This document shows, piece after piece, positions 1-6,923 of a stretch of DNA of 27,605 nucleotides; positions within the stretch are counted from its first letter, which is position 1, and each line of letters begins with the position of its first letter. The translations under genes and the position numbers were made by a program. Under the pieces are notes generated by a model that saw only the letters and a program-made list of their open reading frames with translations, had not been told where the DNA came from and made no database searches. The DNA comes from Bacillota bacterium (lineage in GTDB: Bacteria; Bacillota; Clostridia; Lachnospirales; Lachnospiraceae): NCBI GenBank assembly GCA_023411225.1, contig JAEYPA010000026.1:1-27605 (forward strand). The letters are read 5' to 3'.

Positions 1-537
1 GTGTTAGTGCACTTCTGGATTTTTACCATCACTTTAGAAGGTGTATTGCAGGCAGCATTTATGGCCACAAGAATTCTGCTATTGATTATTGGTAGCTCGC
101 TTATGACCTTTACCACCACACCAAATAGCTTGACAGATGGTCTAGAGACAGGCTTGTCTCCACTGAAAAAGATAAAGATTCCAATTCATGAAATCGCCAT
201 GATGATGTCCATTGCTTTACGTTTTATTCCAATTTTGATGGAAGAAACGGATAAGATTATGAAAGCCCAGATGGCAAGAGGAGCAGATTTTGAGTCTGGT
301 GGACTGATTAAGAAAGCCAAGTCCTTGATACCACTTTTGGTACCACTGTTTATCTCCGCTTTTCGTCGTGCCACCGATCTAGCAATGGCCATGGAGGCAA
401 GATGTTATAATGGTGGCAATCATCGGACTAAGATGAAACCTTTGCAATATAAAAAGAGAGATGCTTTTGCTTATATATGTCTTGTATCCTATCTAGCAGT
501 TTTGATTGTGCTGAATATTTTCATACCATGGTTTTAG
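1..537 (+). CDS. ecfT: Energy-coupling factor transporter transmembrane protein EcfT (5' end outside window)
   Basis: This is the membrane-embedded coupling subunit of an ECF-type vitamin or metal importer. It links the EcfA1/EcfA2 ATPases to interchangeable substrate-binding S components. The visible 178 residues are the C-terminal two thirds of a protein that is usually about 265 aa, so the gene starts before the window and the GTG at base 1 is probably internal. The two family signatures in the cytoplasmic coupling helices can be read as ARG (residues 92-94 of the fragment) and EARCYNGG (132-139). A final TM segment lies at about 157-176. The TAG stop overlaps the AGGAGG site of truA, so the two genes are translationally close. 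The order ecfT-truA-rplM-rpsI is common in Clostridia, where ecfA1 and ecfA2 would lie just upstream. Confidence 0.93.
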   Translation: MLVHFWIFTITLEGVLQAAFMATRILLLIIGSSLMTFTTTPNSLTDGLETGLSPLKKIKIPIHEIAMMMSIALRFIPILMEETDKIMKAQMARGADFESGGLIKKAKSLIPLLVPLFISAFRRATDLAMAMEARCYNGGNHRTKMKPLQYKKRDAFAYICLVSYLAVLIVLNIFIPWF

Positions 538-549
538 GAGGTAAGGAAA

Positions 550-1305
550 ATGAAGCGTGTAAAGTTAATTGTTGCGTATGATGGAACATCTTACTGTGGA
601 TGGCAGGTGCAGCCTAATGCCATTACGGTGGAGGGTGTGCTAAATGAGGCTCTCACAAGTCTTCTTCATGAGACTATAACTGTCATTGGGGCTAGCCGTA
701 CAGATTCCGGTGTTCATGCCATGGGCAATGTGGCAGTCTTTGATACAGACTCTAAAATACCTGGGGAAAAGTTTTCCTATGCCTTGAATCAGAGACTTCC
801 AGAGGATATTCGTGTTCAGAGTTCCTGTGAAGTACCCTTAGATTTTCATCCAAGGAAGGTGAATTGTAATAAGACCTATCAGTATCGTATTGTAAATAGT
901 GAGTTTCCCAATCCTTTAAAACGCCTATATGCGCATTTCACCTATTATAATTTGGATGTGGACAAGATGCAAGAGGCAGCAGATTATCTGGTAGGAGAGC
1001 ATGACTTTAAGAGCTTTTGCTCTATTCATACCCAGGCAAAAGAAACCGTTCGGACTATTTATTCCCTTCAGGTTACAAAAGAGAACGAGGAAATCATTAT
1101 TACTATTCGGGGAAATGGTTTTTTATATAATATGGTAAGAATTATTGCTGGTACTCTACTTCAAGTAGGATTAGGCAATAGAAAACCAGAGGAGATGGAA
1201 GGAATTCTACTGGCAAAGGACAGGGAAGCAGCTGGTCCCACCGCTCCAGCCTGTGGACTGACCTTACTTCAGATTAAGTATGAAGATCAAAAGATAGAGT
1301 ATTAG
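550..1305 (+). CDS. truA: tRNA pseudouridine(38-40) synthase TruA
   Basis: TruA converts uridines 38, 39 and 40 in the tRNA anticodon arm to pseudouridine in the cytoplasm. The 251-aa length is normal for the family. The catalytic aspartate is D52 in the motif SRTDSGVHA (residues 49-57). The N-terminus KLIVAYDGTSYCGWQ and the later GNGFLYNMVRIIAGTL segment are also typical. The start is set by GGAGG at 537-541, eight bases before the ATG and overlapping the ecfT stop. It probably shares a transcript with the ECF transporter genes. Confidence 0.97.
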   Translation: MKRVKLIVAYDGTSYCGWQVQPNAITVEGVLNEALTSLLHETITVIGASRTDSGVHAMGNVAVFDTDSKIPGEKFSYALNQRLPEDIRVQSSCEVPLDFHPRKVNCNKTYQYRIVNSEFPNPLKRLYAHFTYYNLDVDKMQEAADYLVGEHDFKSFCSIHTQAKETVRTIYSLQVTKENEEIIITIRGNGFLYNMVRIIAGTLLQVGLGNRKPEEMEGILLAKDREAAGPTAPACGLTLLQIKYEDQKIEY

Positions 1306-1350
1306 GGGAGCACTAAAGTCATTCATTGGAGAATAATTAGGGGGAATACT

Positions 1351-2283
1351 ATGACAATTAAGAAAAAACTAGTGCGTAAAATAGTGGGATTGACTGTAAT
1401 TTTTGGTATTTTGCTAGGAGCAACTGTCTTCTTAGTGATTAGTACAGCCAGTCCATATAAAAAGATTTCGTTTAAAATAAAAGATTTTGATTATGATTCT
1501 GAGATGGCTACAGGGTATAATATGCAAGGGGAAGAAGGCCATGTTTATTCTGTTGCTCCGGAACTTAGACAGGAGTTTGACGCCTCCGATTTCTTCTATG
1601 AAACTTTGTATAATGATAAAGTAGAGGTTTGGATAAAAAAATCTGCCCCTAACAATAATAAAAATGTTATGGTTTATGGAGTAGAATGTAATGGAAAGAT
1701 ATATCTGGAACTTAATTCTCCTAAGACAAATTTCTGGTGGATTGTTGTCATAATTAGTATCTTTGGTGTCTTAACAGCCCTTGTCAAAGGTTTTCAGTTA
1801 AGTAAGGTGAATAAAAGTCAGGAATTATGGAAACGAAGAGGATATATAATTGCTTTATATGATAAATTAGGAAATCTCACCTTAATACCTTGCAGCACCA
1901 CTAGCTATCTGTATCCCAATGTAGAAATGATGGATTGTTATTATGAGATTCCTCGCGGTCACCTACCAGAGACTTTGCCGGATCTTCTTAACCAAGCATG
2001 GAATACTTGTTATAAAAAACTGGCTAGCCCTACTAAGTTGGAAGGAAAGCTAAAGAAGGCATATGGCACACGATCTTTAAAAGATTATCTTCAGTACAAA
2101 AAGATCTTATATATTATGTGGGAGGAGGGAGAAGGCTATTATTTTAGAAAAATGAAAAGTGTTCTTCCGGCACCAGAGCAGTATGTATATGAGATTGTAA
2201 CAGAAGGTAGACATTTACCTAGTGAATGTAGTCAGAAGAGTTTTATTCATGCAATAGAAGAAGAGATTAAGTGGACTGTATAA
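1351..2283 (+). CDS. Hypothetical membrane protein with two TM helices
   Basis: I do not recognise this 310-aa protein. It starts with a basic stretch (TIKKKLVRK), then a hydrophobic segment at about residues 11-32 and a second at about 129-148. Between them is a mostly polar stretch of about 95 residues that should face outside. After the second helix comes about 160 residues of cytoplasmic sequence rich in Lys, Tyr and Trp (for example YIMWEEGEGYYF). No catalytic motif stands out. The site AGGGGG lies 7-8 bases before the ATG. It follows truA by 45 bases with no obvious terminator between them and ends in the bidirectional hairpin shared with the degV-family gene, so it is probably the last gene of the ecf-truA transcript. 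Confidence 0.7.
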   Translation: MTIKKKLVRKIVGLTVIFGILLGATVFLVISTASPYKKISFKIKDFDYDSEMATGYNMQGEEGHVYSVAPELRQEFDASDFFYETLYNDKVEVWIKKSAPNNNKNVMVYGVECNGKIYLELNSPKTNFWWIVVIISIFGVLTALVKGFQLSKVNKSQELWKRRGYIIALYDKLGNLTLIPCSTTSYLYPNVEMMDCYYEIPRGHLPETLPDLLNQAWNTCYKKLASPTKLEGKLKKAYGTRSLKDYLQYKKILYIMWEEGEGYYFRKMKSVLPAPEQYVYEIVTEGRHLPSECSQKSFIHAIEEEIKWTV

Positions 2284-2297
2284 TCAGTTCTAAAATT

Positions 2298-2350
2298 GAT
2301 AGAATATGAAAGGACTGTAGTGATTTGCTACAGTCCTTTCATATTCTATC
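2298..2350. terminator. Bidirectional hairpin terminator with 23-bp perfect arms
   Basis: The arms are 2298-2320 and 2328-2350 (core AAAGGACTGTAG / CTACAGTCCTTT) with a 7-base loop, TGATTTG. The hairpin lies between convergent genes. The right arm contains the stop codon of the minus-strand degV-family gene (2346-2348). A-rich and T-rich arm bases allow it to work in both directions. Confidence 0.88.
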
Positions 2351-3215
2351 TTGTGGTTCCAATATAGCCAATGGCCAGAGTGCTAGGACCAGAATGTGCA
2401 CCAAGGGTGGGACTAAGGTAGGAATAGTAAATATTGTCTACTCCATATTTATCCTGCAGACGTTTGCCGACTAGCTTAGCGTCCTCCAGGCTATCGCCAT
2501 GGGTAATAGCAATACAATCAGGCAGAGTGCCTGCCTCATATAGTGGCTTAATACCATCTGCTAAGGCATTAATAGCAGCCTTTCTTCCTCTCACTTTCTT
2601 GATAGATTCTAGGCCGCCCTTGTCATTAACATGAAGAACAGGGTGCAATTTAAGCGCAGTTCCTAATATAGCAGAGGATTTCTTAAGTCTTCCACCTCTC
2701 CACATATGGAATAAATCAGGTAGTGTAAAATGGCAAACTACATGAGGAGCAGTTTTTTTAATCCAAAACACAATTTCTTCAAAGGATACACCGGCTTCTT
2801 TCATGGCTACTGCCTTCCGAACCAATATACCTAGACCAGCGGTTGCTGTCAGTGTATCAATTACCACTATTCTTGCCTCAGGATGACGTTCCATCACCTG
2901 AGTGGCGGCCAAGGTAGCATTGCTGCAACTTGCACTCATAGCCGATGAGAATGGTAAATGAATAATATCATAGCCTTGCTTTACTGCTTCCTCCATCAGT
3001 TGAATATCATAATCAATGTTGGTAGCATTGGTCATAGGCATCTTGCCGTCTCTCATGGTCTGGTAAAAATCATGGGGGGTAAGCTCTCCAAGTTCTTTTC
3101 CATATTCCGTTTCATCAATAATATAGTGTAATGGGTGCACAGGAATACTATGCTCTTGCAGATACTCTTCCGGTAAATCGGAAGTTGTGTCAACTGAAAT
3201 AATAAATGGCCTCAT
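2346..3215 (-). CDS. DegV family fatty-acid-binding protein
   Basis: DegV/FakB proteins bind a single fatty acid and present it to the kinase FakA, which phosphorylates it for phospholipid synthesis. The 289-aa length fits. Family landmarks are DTTSDL (residues 9-14), the lipid-headgroup loop PFSSAMSAS, the RGGRL motif, and GAHSGPS near the C-terminus, a variant of the usual GAHxGPG. The site AAGGAG lies eight bases before the ATG. A candidate promoter sits at 3292-3320. No fakA is in the window, so the partner kinase must be elsewhere. Firmicutes often have several degV paralogues, and which fatty acid this one prefers cannot be read from the sequence. Confidence 0.93.
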   Translation of the reverse strand: MRPFIISVDTTSDLPEEYLQEHSIPVHPLHYIIDETEYGKELGELTPHDFYQTMRDGKMPMTNATNIDYDIQLMEEAVKQGYDIIHLPFSSAMSASCSNATLAATQVMERHPEARIVVIDTLTATAGLGILVRKAVAMKEAGVSFEEIVFWIKKTAPHVVCHFTLPDLFHMWRGGRLKKSSAILGTALKLHPVLHVNDKGGLESIKKVRGRKAAINALADGIKPLYEAGTLPDCIAITHGDSLEDAKLVGKRLQDKYGVDNIYYSYLSPTLGAHSGPSTLAIGYIGTTR

Positions 3216-3291
3216 GTATTAGTCTCCTTATCATGTAGAAATATGTAGTTATTAATACTATATTATAATTTAATAATTACTACTTAACATA

Positions 3292-3320
3292 ATAATAAGA
3301 TAATATCACATAGAAATCAA
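3292..3320 (-). promoter_or_regulatory. Candidate promoter of the degV-family gene
   Basis: On the minus strand a TTGATT element (3315-3320) is followed by a 17-base spacer and TATTAT (3292-3297). It points to the degV-family gene, whose start is at 3215. The flanking DNA is very AT-rich, so other -10-like sequences exist nearby. Confidence 0.55.
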
Positions 3321-3378
3321 TATATTTTTTTAAGCAGTAGAAAAATTACAAAAACGACAAAACAGCTGACTAAAGACG

Positions 3379-3407
3379 TTGACAACCTTTGAATTATATA
3401 ATATAAT
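3379..3407 (+). promoter_or_regulatory. Consensus sigma-A promoter of rplM-rpsI
   Basis: TTGACA (3379-3384), a 17-base spacer and TATAAT (3402-3407) match the vegetative consensus exactly. A second TATAAT at 3397-3402 overlaps it. Transcription should start near 3414, giving an untranslated leader of about 120 bases before rplM. Confidence 0.85.
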
Positions 3408-3413
3408 AGATAA

Positions 3414-3537
3414 CTGTGACAAGTTAATTAAGGTGCGTAAAAATACTTAAGCCAAAGCCCCGGTAAAAAGTATTTTAACATAAATAATTACTATGAATAA
3501 ACGATATATGATGTATAATTTTTAAGGAGGTAACACC
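3414..3537 (+). promoter_or_regulatory. Candidate ribosomal protein L13 autoregulatory leader
   Basis: The leader between the promoter and rplM contains a 9-bp stem, AAAATACTT (3440-3448) with AAGTATTTT (3468-3476). The stem encloses a 19-base G/C-containing loop region (AGCCAAAGCCCCGGTAAA) that stands out in otherwise AT-rich DNA. Firmicutes are known to carry an L13 leader at this position that represses rplM-rpsI when free L13 binds. I identify it by position and structure, not by covariance-model match. Confidence 0.5.
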
Positions 3538-3972
3538 ATGAAGAGTTTTATGGCTAGTCCATCAACAATTGAAAGAAAATGGTATGTAGTAGACGCTACT
3601 GAGCATACATTAGGTCGTCTTTCTTCTGAGATTGCTAAAGTTTTAAGAGGTAAGAATAAACCAATCTATACACCACATGAAGACTGTGGAGATTATGTAA
3701 TCGTTGTTAATGCTGATAAGATTAAAGTTACTGGTAAGAAATTAGACCAGAAGATTTACTATAAGCATTCTGATTATGTAGGTGGAATGAAAGAAACTAC
3801 ATTAAAAGAGATGTTAGCTAATAAGCCTGAAGATGTTATATATCTTGCTGTTAAGGGCATGCTTCCAAAGGGACCTTTAGGAAGACAGATGATTAAGAAA
3901 TTAAACGTATACGCTGGACCAGAGCACAAGAACCAAGCTCAGAAACCAGAAGTATTGGAAATCAAATATTAA
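3538..3972 (+). CDS. rplM: 50S ribosomal protein L13
   Basis: L13 is an early-assembly protein of the large subunit. The 144-aa length and the sequences WYVVDATEHTLGRLSSEIA, GDYVIVVNADKI and VKGMLPKGPLGRQM are diagnostic. AAGGAGG lies nine bases before the ATG. It is the first gene of the universal rplM-rpsI pair, 28 bases before rpsI. Confidence 0.98.
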   Translation: MKSFMASPSTIERKWYVVDATEHTLGRLSSEIAKVLRGKNKPIYTPHEDCGDYVIVVNADKIKVTGKKLDQKIYYKHSDYVGGMKETTLKEMLANKPEDVIYLAVKGMLPKGPLGRQMIKKLNVYAGPEHKNQAQKPEVLEIKY

Positions 3973-4000
3973 TTAGGGTAACCGGAAGGAGGAAATAACA

Positions 4001-4393
4001 GTGGCTAAAGCAAAATTTTACGGAACTGGTAGAAGAAAAAGCAGTATTGCTCGTGTATATTTAGTACCTGGAACAGGTAAGATTATTATAAATAAAAGAG
4101 ACATGGAAGAATATTTCGGTCTTGATACTTTAAAATTAATCGTAAAACAACCACTTGCTCTTACAGAGACAGCAGACAAGTTTGACGTATTAGTTAACGT
4201 GCATGGTGGTGGATTCACCGGCCAGGCTGGTGCAATCAGACATGGTATTTCTAGAGCTTTATTACAGGCAGACGGTGACTATCGTCCAGCTCTTAAGAAA
4301 GCAGGATTCTTAACAAGAGATCCACGTATGAAAGAAAGAAAGAAATACGGTCTCAAAGCTGCGAGACGTGCACCACAGTTCTCAAAGAGATAA
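4001..4393 (+). CDS. rpsI: 30S ribosomal protein S9
   Basis: S9 is a small-subunit protein whose C-terminal tail reaches the P-site tRNA. The 130-aa length, YGTGRRKSSIARVYLVPGTG near the N-terminus and the conserved basic tail ending in FSKR are all intact. It starts with GTG after GGAAGGAGG. The final codons and stop fall inside a 17-base sequence repeated exactly at 6276-6292 (see the attachment-site entries), so the 3' end appears to have been an integration target while the reading frame was kept. Confidence 0.98.
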   Translation: MAKAKFYGTGRRKSSIARVYLVPGTGKIIINKRDMEEYFGLDTLKLIVKQPLALTETADKFDVLVNVHGGGFTGQAGAIRHGISRALLQADGDYRPALKKAGFLTRDPRMKERKKYGLKAARRAPQFSKR

Positions 4394-4394
4394 T
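4378..4394 (+). repeat. Candidate attL: 17-bp core at the 3' end of rpsI
   Basis: GTTCTCAAAGAGATAAT covers the last codons and stop of rpsI and is repeated exactly and in the same orientation at 6276-6292. The 3' end of rpsI is a known integration target of tyrosine-recombinase ICEs in streptococci. Matching direct repeats at such a site are the expected footprint of integration. Confidence 0.7.
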
Positions 4395-4408
4395 TCAAAA
4401 GACTTCAC

Positions 4409-4449
4409 AACCCTCAAGAAGCAATATTCTTGGGGGTTTTCTTTTTTTG
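4409..4449 (+). terminator. Rho-independent terminator of rpsI
   Basis: A 12-bp stem (AACCCTCAAGAA at 4409-4420, TTCTTGGGGGTT at 4427-4438, one T-G wobble) with a 6-base loop is followed by a T-rich run. It lies 16 bases after the rpsI stop and just inside the left copy of the 17-base repeat. It may therefore have been brought by the integrated element. Confidence 0.9.
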
Positions 4450-4484
4450 TTATAGGAAACTTCTCCTTACAGAGGAGTAGGATA

Positions 4485-4621
4485 ATGAAAACTAGACAGT
4501 GGTCAAAAAGGTCAGAATCATTAATGTTTTTGACGAGTTTCGCAGTCATACTTTCCCGAGGATTTTGGATATACTTTTGTCTGCGTTCCTCTATCTATTT
4601 TTTATCCATAGTGATCCTCCT
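4485..4621 (-). pseudogene. Remnant of a small charged protein, nonsense codon near start
   Basis: On the minus strand a strong AGGAGG (4616-4621) precedes ATG at 4609-4607 by six bases. The frame reads MDKK, a TAG stop (4597-4595), then IEERRQKYIQNP and MTAKLVKNINDSDLFD. This charged, protein-like sequence resembles short ORFs that I loosely associate with mobile elements of Clostridia, but I cannot name the family. The premature stop and loss of a sensible C-terminus mark it as decayed. A hydrophobic 48-aa frame on the opposite strand (ATG at 4485, GAGGAG upstream) is the alternative reading. Confidence 0.35.
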
Positions 4622-4796
4622 ATCATTCTGATTGATATCAGTATCTACCAGATGCGGAGCAAAATCAAGTAACAGCTTTACCATTGGAGCAACAGTGGTG
4701 CCTGGTTTTCACTTTTCGCCTTTTATAAAGTTCCGGTAGTGCTTTTTGTCAAAAATCAAGAATTGTTGATCGTCAGATTTACTACATAATTATAAG
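4622..4796. other. Non-coding or decayed stretch inside the putative element
   Basis: No frame stays open over a useful length on either strand. The minus-strand frame leading into the small remnant reads protein-like pieces (VAPMVKLLLDFAPHLVDTD) broken by a stop at about residue level. This suggests decayed coding DNA. No hairpin or promoter was recognised. Confidence 0.4.
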
Positions 4797-5048
4797 TTGG
4801 AAGCATTTTGGAATGTTGAGACAAAGGCGATTTTTGGGGCAGAAAATTTGAAGGATGAAATTTGTTCAGAAAATCGGATTGGGGTATTGGAGCAGATACA
4901 GGGAAGTGTGGAGGTGTTGGAAAACAGATTGGGCAGTATAAGTGGAGTATGCATAGGTAAAAGTTTTAGCCTCGGATTTTTAAATCAGAAGCAGCTTCAG
5001 CTATTAATAGAAGAATGTCATAGAAGAAATTGGAATTGTTTGATATAA
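4797..5048 (+). pseudogene. Orphan fragment of unknown protein (83 codons)
   Basis: An open frame of 83 codons begins at TTG without a ribosome binding site. It reads protein-like sequence, including VLEQIQGSVEVLENRLGSIS and QKQLQLLIEECHRRNWNCLI, with a heptad-like pattern suggesting a short helix. I do not recognise the family. The missing start signals and its place inside the putative rpsI-integrated element suggest the C-terminal remnant of a longer gene. The 187 bases after it (5049-5235) are AT-rich and hold only possible promoter elements for the merR-type gene. Confidence 0.35.
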
Positions 5049-5235
5049 TATTAAAATTAAGAGAATGCAAAAAAAGATTATATAGAAAAAGGATACAAAA
5101 AAGGTCGATAAGAGTGTTTGGGAAAGATTAAATACATATATAAATTATACTTTGTATAAATTGTGCATATATGTAATGTATAGTTAATTATCAATTATCG
5201 GAATTTAACATTAAAATATACTAGGAGATCAGCAA

Positions 5236-5646
5236 ATGGAAGAATATACGATTGGACAATTTTCTAAACTGTTAGGAGTAAACAAGGAGACAATTCGATA
5301 TTATGAAAAGCTTGAATTATTTCCATTACCTGAAAAAAAAGAAAATGGCTATAAAATATATACGAAACAACATGTTGAATTAATGGAGATAATCTTATTA
5401 ATAAAAGATTCTGGTTTTACTCTTAAAGAAACAAAGGATCTTATTACTATTCAAGAAGACGAAAGAAATTCTCAGAATTATTTGTATAAGGATATAATAT
5501 TAAATAAAATAAAATTAATTGAAAAAAAAATTAGAGATTTAGATAGTCTAAAAAAAGGATTAGAAAAAGTTGTGTATGATATTGAAAATTATAATATTAG
5601 AAGTTGTATTGAAATAAAGAAAAAAGATAAAAATTGTATTGACTAG
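5236..5646 (+). CDS. MerR family transcriptional regulator
   Basis: This 136-aa DNA-binding protein begins with the winged helix-turn-helix of the MerR family: YTIGQFSKLLGVNKETIRYY at residues 4-23, followed by EKLELFPLP and a GYKIYTKQH wing. A long dimerisation coiled coil follows (about 75-120). The C-terminus has two cysteines (SCIE...KNCID), a place where metal-sensing members bind ions, but the pattern is not a clear match to MerR, CadR or ZntR. The codons are markedly A/T-rich, with runs of AAA and ATA, compared with flanking core genes, which suggests transfer. AGGAG lies seven bases before the ATG. The gene is followed by a short spacer and a membrane protein it may control. Confidence 0.85.
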   Translation: MEEYTIGQFSKLLGVNKETIRYYEKLELFPLPEKKENGYKIYTKQHVELMEIILLIKDSGFTLKETKDLITIQEDERNSQNYLYKDIILNKIKLIEKKIRDLDSLKKGLEKVVYDIENYNIRSCIEIKKKDKNCID

Positions 5647-5658
5647 GTAGTATACTAC
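5647..5658. promoter_or_regulatory. 12-bp palindrome between merR-type gene and membrane protein gene
   Basis: GTAGTATACTAC is a perfect palindrome directly after the regulator stop codon. MerR proteins bind dyads inside promoters, so it could be the operator for the downstream membrane protein gene. No clear -35/-10 pair with the typical 19-base spacer was recognised. Confidence 0.35.
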
Positions 5659-5706
5659 ACGGTGTATTATATTAACAAATATAATATGTTGGGTGGTGAT
5701 GTTAAA

Positions 5707-6099
5707 ATGATTGGTTTTATTTTTTCTCTTATGATAGCAATAATTACTTTTGGAATGGCTGTACTACAGCTCTCCCTTACATTTGGTGCACCATTTGGTG
5801 AATATGTTCTAGGAGGTCGTAATAAAGTATTACCACTAAAAATGCGTTTTGTAAGTAATATTTTTTCTCTTGTATTTCTTTTTGTCGGTTTGGCATATTT
5901 GCAAAGAGGGAAAGTAGTTTACTTGGGGTTAAGTTCTACGGTGGTAAATGGAGTAGTAATAGTGAACACAATGTTTCTTGCATATGCCATTGTTGGTAAT
6001 GGTATACTGACAAAAAGTAAAAAAGAAAAATATCTAATGACGCCTCTTTCTGTTATGCAATTTCTGTTTAGTTTAGCTACACTATATTTTATTAGATAA
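5707..6099 (+). CDS. Small four-TM membrane protein
   Basis: The 130-aa protein is almost entirely membrane-embedded, with hydrophobic segments at about residues 2-24, 46-64, 73-97 and 110-128. A conserved-looking loop (GAPFGEYVLGGRNKVLPLKM, 27-46) lies after the first helix. I read it as one of the small integral membrane proteins of unknown function with this GxPxGEyxLGG...vLPxkmR pattern. The start at 5707 is preferred over the in-frame ATG at 5662 because GGGTGGTGAT lies just upstream. It is probably co-regulated with, or regulated by, the preceding MerR protein and may be the cargo of the putative integrated element. Confidence 0.7.
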   Translation: MIGFIFSLMIAIITFGMAVLQLSLTFGAPFGEYVLGGRNKVLPLKMRFVSNIFSLVFLFVGLAYLQRGKVVYLGLSSTVVNGVVIVNTMFLAYAIVGNGILTKSKKEKYLMTPLSVMQFLFSLATLYFIR

Positions 6100-6111
6100 T
6101 TCTTAAAAAGA

Positions 6112-6213
6112 TTCGCACCCACCTTGTACGGAATATGACATGTTAGATATTTTTAAAACGTCCTGAGATTTAATAAAACGTCCTGAGATTTAATAAAACG
6201 TCGTGGGTGTGAA
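6112..6213. repeat. Inverted repeat enclosing a 20-bp tandem repeat
   Basis: The unit AAAACGTCCTGAGATTTAAT occurs at 6155-6174 and 6175-6194, and its first eight bases recur at 6195-6202. The array sits inside an 11-base inverted repeat, TTCGCACCCAC (6112-6122) and GTGGGTGTGAA (6203-6213), with one G-T wobble. It lies 63 bases before the right copy of the rpsI 17-base repeat. Arm-type integrase sites are typically found at that kind of position. Confidence 0.75.
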
Positions 6214-6275
6214 ACGTATGTTCAACAACTAATACTACAAACCTTGTATTTCTGGGCTTTTCAAGCTCTCGAATG

Positions 6276-6292
6276 GTTCTCAAAGAGATAAT
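6276..6292 (+). repeat. Candidate attR: second copy of the rpsI 3'-end core
   Basis: GTTCTCAAAGAGATAAT is identical to 4378-4394 and in the same orientation, although no ribosomal gene precedes it here. A 17-base exact match within 2 kb is very unlikely by chance. It marks the probable right end of a 1.9-kb element relic. Confidence 0.7.
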
Positions 6293-6865
6293 AAGTGGGA
6301 CTTTTCGGAACAAAAGATGAATATAATCGGACATTCCAAGGAGGGCTTGGAGGCGCGAATGGTGGCAAGTTCAATGGGGATGTCTGATAAAATAGCCAGT
6401 ATAACTACTATTGCAACTCCCCATTATGGCTCGGTGACATTGGACAGATTACTTTGTACGCCTAAGCCGTTATGGAGAATAATTACGGTCAATATAGATA
6501 AATCTGCTGTCAGGTCCGGAGATAGAAAACCTGATTCTATGTAACTGCTCGGAGAGCTTTCAGCAACATACTTAAAGGAATTTAATAAAACAAACCCGGA
6601 TGTCTCAGAAATTTTTTATCAAAGCTATTCATGTGTGTTGAAAAAACCATTCTCGTCTTTTGGTATGTTTTTGGTCAAGCTAGTTGTGAAACTACTGGAA
6701 GACAATAACGATGGCTTCGTGTCAGTGAAGTCTTCCAAATGGGGAGAAGAGCACTATGTAGTTTACTCAAACACAAAAAAAGGCATTTCACATCAGGATG
6801 CTGTAGATATCAATCATAAAGCCTTCTCGGATAAATCAGAAAAGGCTTCTAGAGTATTTTATTAA
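6293..6865 (+). pseudogene. Truncated, interrupted triacylglycerol lipase / alpha-beta hydrolase
   Basis: A single frame reads lipase-like sequence: the nucleophile elbow NIIGHSKEGLEARMVASS, then ITTIATPHYGSVTLDRLL, and a C-terminal part with DNNDGFVSVKSSKWGEEHY and KKGISHQDAVDINH. The last two carry the likely acid (D) and catalytic His. Intact relatives have roughly 150 more residues upstream of the elbow, which are absent here. A TAA at 6542-6544 interrupts the same frame between DRKPDSM and LLGELSATYLKEF. The usual GHSxGG is GHSKEG. N-terminal loss, the nonsense codon and the elbow change together indicate a dead gene. The truncated end starts right after the candidate attR. Confidence 0.8.
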
Positions 6866-6923
6866 ATAGAAATTCCGAGCATTCACTAAATTCTGAAAGT
6901 AAGCTTGTAAAGGAGAGCAAAAA

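Noticed and set aside
4368..4631. 87-codon plus-strand frame across the rpsI end
   Set aside because: Its first part is rpsI and terminator sequence read in another frame. Only the part from ATG 4485 has a ribosome-site-like GAGGAG, and the opposite strand gives more protein-like sequence.
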